Shown here: positions 32,869 through 33,724 of the stretch, piece by piece
Position numbering within the stretch: the first letter of the stretch is position 1
Layout of the letters: each line of letters opens with the position of its first letter
Origin: Lachnospiraceae bacterium UBA938
GTDB lineage: Bacteria; Bacillota; Clostridia; Lachnospirales; Lachnospiraceae
Length of the DNA: 33,724 nt
Direction: 5' to 3'
Assembly (NCBI GenBank): GCA_002293475.1
Contig: DBDG01000073.1
Coordinates: 1-33,724 of the forward strand
Notes under the pieces: generated by a model
Databases searched by the model: none
Told to the model about the DNA's origin: nothing
Seen by the model: only the letters and a program-made list of their open reading frames with translations
Program-made: the position numbers and the translations under genes

Positions 32869-33435
32869 ATGAAAAAAATCAATGTCAGTTATGTGTCAAA
32901 ATGGTATATCGGGGGGATCGTCCTCTCCCTGCTAATCGGGGGGGTGCCAGTAATTCTCATCAGGATCATCAACTCTACGCTCGCCGCCATCCTCATCACA
33001 GTCTCATTGGGCCTTTTTGTGGGCACATTTTCCCTCGTCCCTCGTATTCTGGGCAGCGTGATGAATAAAAAAGCATTGGTATTTGAGAAGGGATTTAAAC
33101 ACGATTATAAGTTCACCGCCCACAATGCGGTCTTCTACTTTGATTCCGACGGCCGGCTCGGTGTAGTATGGCGGGGCAATCCCTTTGAAATTCAGCTTGC
33201 CAATCTGTCCGGCCTCACCGACATACGCACCCACGACGGCAAGATGCTGGGAGGCACGAGTCTGGTAAGCTGCCGGTTCAAATTGGACGGGAAATCTTAC
33301 AGAATCGATACGTTACGCGTTTACAGAGGGGTCTTGGCGATGGCTGCTCCCTCAGTGGTCGAAGCAATCGCCAAGGCCGACAAACTCTGCGAACTGCTAA
33401 ATGCGGTGAAAAGTGCGTCGGGCGTGACGAACTAA
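32869..33435 (+). CDS. Membrane protein of unknown function, probable BlaI target
   Basis: A 188-residue protein with two N-terminal membrane helices (about 13-33 and 37-58) and a soluble C-terminal region of about 120 residues rich in beta strands (FTAHNAVFYFDSDGRLGVVW; SCRFKLDGKSYRIDTLRV), loosely reminiscent of a bacterial PH-like domain. I do not recognise a specific family. The ribosome site AGGAGGTTAAC is excellent. It is divergent from blaI, and the BlaI-type dyad over its predicted transcription start suggests BlaI represses it. A role in the envelope-stress or cell-wall-antibiotic response is inference from that regulation. Confidence 0.8.
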   Translation: MKKINVSYVSKWYIGGIVLSLLIGGVPVILIRIINSTLAAILITVSLGLFVGTFSLVPRILGSVMNKKALVFEKGFKHDYKFTAHNAVFYFDSDGRLGVVWRGNPFEIQLANLSGLTDIRTHDGKMLGGTSLVSCRFKLDGKSYRIDTLRVYRGVLAMAAPSVVEAIAKADKLCELLNAVKSASGVTN

Positions 33436-33508
33436 AATACATATTTAAAAAAATATATCCGAACTGCTGTGCGAATATCATAATGAGGGATTCCAAGGAG
33501 TAATTTAT

Positions 33509-33529
33509 ATGGAGTCAAGTGTGCATTAG
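33509..33529 (+). CDS. Six-codon mini-ORF (possible leader peptide)
   Basis: ATG GAG TCA AGT GTG CAT TAG encodes MESSVH and is preceded by AAGGAG at eight bases, as good a ribosome site as any gene here. The stop codon falls inside the 5' arm of the following stem-loop. It may be a leader peptide for attenuation or the remains of a decayed gene. Confidence 0.3.
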   Translation: MESSVH

Positions 33530-33573
33530 GCAAAACAGGCGGTATCATCACTGATACCGCCCGTTCTGCCTAA
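33526..33573 (+). terminator. Strong stem-loop, possible terminator or attenuator
   Basis: TTAGGCAAAACAGGCGGTAT and what follows pair with the reverse complement ending TGCCTAA: 22 pairs with two mismatches around a TCAC loop, including a perfect GGCGGTATCA/TGATACCGCC core. Neither strand has a proper U-tract, so it is not a standard intrinsic terminator. The 150 bases to the window end hold no supported gene. Confidence 0.5.
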
Positions 33574-33724
33574 TCATCATTCAAAGAACACTACAACCCC
33601 CCAAGCTTCCCCTATCAGAATGGGTTCGTATAATCATGATTCAGTGCTGATTAAGGGATTTGAACTCATAAAAATGCAAAGAATAAGCTCACAGCCTCTT
33701 TATATTATTACCGGGGATTTTCCT

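Noticed and set aside
33620..33724. Plus-strand open frame running off the window end (MGSYNHDSV...)
   Set aside because: Only 35 codons are visible, there is no ribosome site before ATG at 33620 or 33674, and the frame is open upstream through the hairpin without coding character.

Overview
The window looks like a chromosomal piece of a low-to-moderate GC Bacillota genome, most likely a Clostridia/Lachnospiraceae-type anaerobe. The reasons are strong AGGAGG-type ribosome sites, GTG/TTG starts, a large FtsA-like protein between coaE and a WalJ-type hydrolase, the UPF0237/UPF0210 pair, BlaI regulation, and lipoprotein-rich ABC transport without a local importer ATPase. No rRNA, tRNA, CRISPR array or recognisable transposase gene was found. 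The taxonomic assignment is inference.

Region 1 (1-3051): phosphate acetyltransferase (pta, minus strand) is divergent from tRNA(Met) cytidine acetate ligase (tmcAL, plus strand). Between them lie about 660 bases holding a possible small hydrophobic ORF, a 22-bp tandem repeat array, and a large nested inverted repeat of about 243 bp with two internal hairpins.

Region 2 (3082-15271, all minus, read right to left): a long transport operon. Its order is a solute-binding lipoprotein with a long N-terminal region, two CUT1-type (MalF/MalG) permeases, a MacA/HlyD-type membrane-fusion protein, a MacB-like periplasmic-core protein lacking most FtsX helices, and a second paralogous binding lipoprotein. 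tcdA and a membrane diguanylate cyclase follow. No ATPase is encoded in it. A strong intercistronic hairpin follows the first binding-protein gene. This mix of importer and efflux-type parts is the best candidate for an undescribed system.

Region 3 (15346-19111, minus): a visibly AT-rich block that looks foreign to its neighbours. A consensus promoter drives a small secreted three-cysteine protein, then a GC-rich hairpin, two FtsX/MacB-type permeases and a LolD-type ATPase. It resembles a bacteriocin, peptide-export or peptide-resistance cassette.

Region 4 (19258-29585, minus): a housekeeping run of nagB, nagA, a small zinc-finger membrane protein, polA, coaE, an FtsA-like ATPase with a long C-terminal extension, a WalJ-type hydrolase, an ACT-domain protein (UPF0237) and a UPF0210 protein. 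Several of these genes overlap by 4-11 nt.

Region 5 (29659-33724): a hybrid sensor kinase with a TTG start and a promoter preceded by two 19-bp direct repeats at 21-bp spacing. Next is a blaI repressor operon whose second gene is only the N-terminal stub of a BlaR1-like sensor. A divergent membrane protein gene follows, with a BlaI-type operator at its predicted transcription start. The last 290 bases hold a six-codon mini-ORF running into a strong stem-loop.
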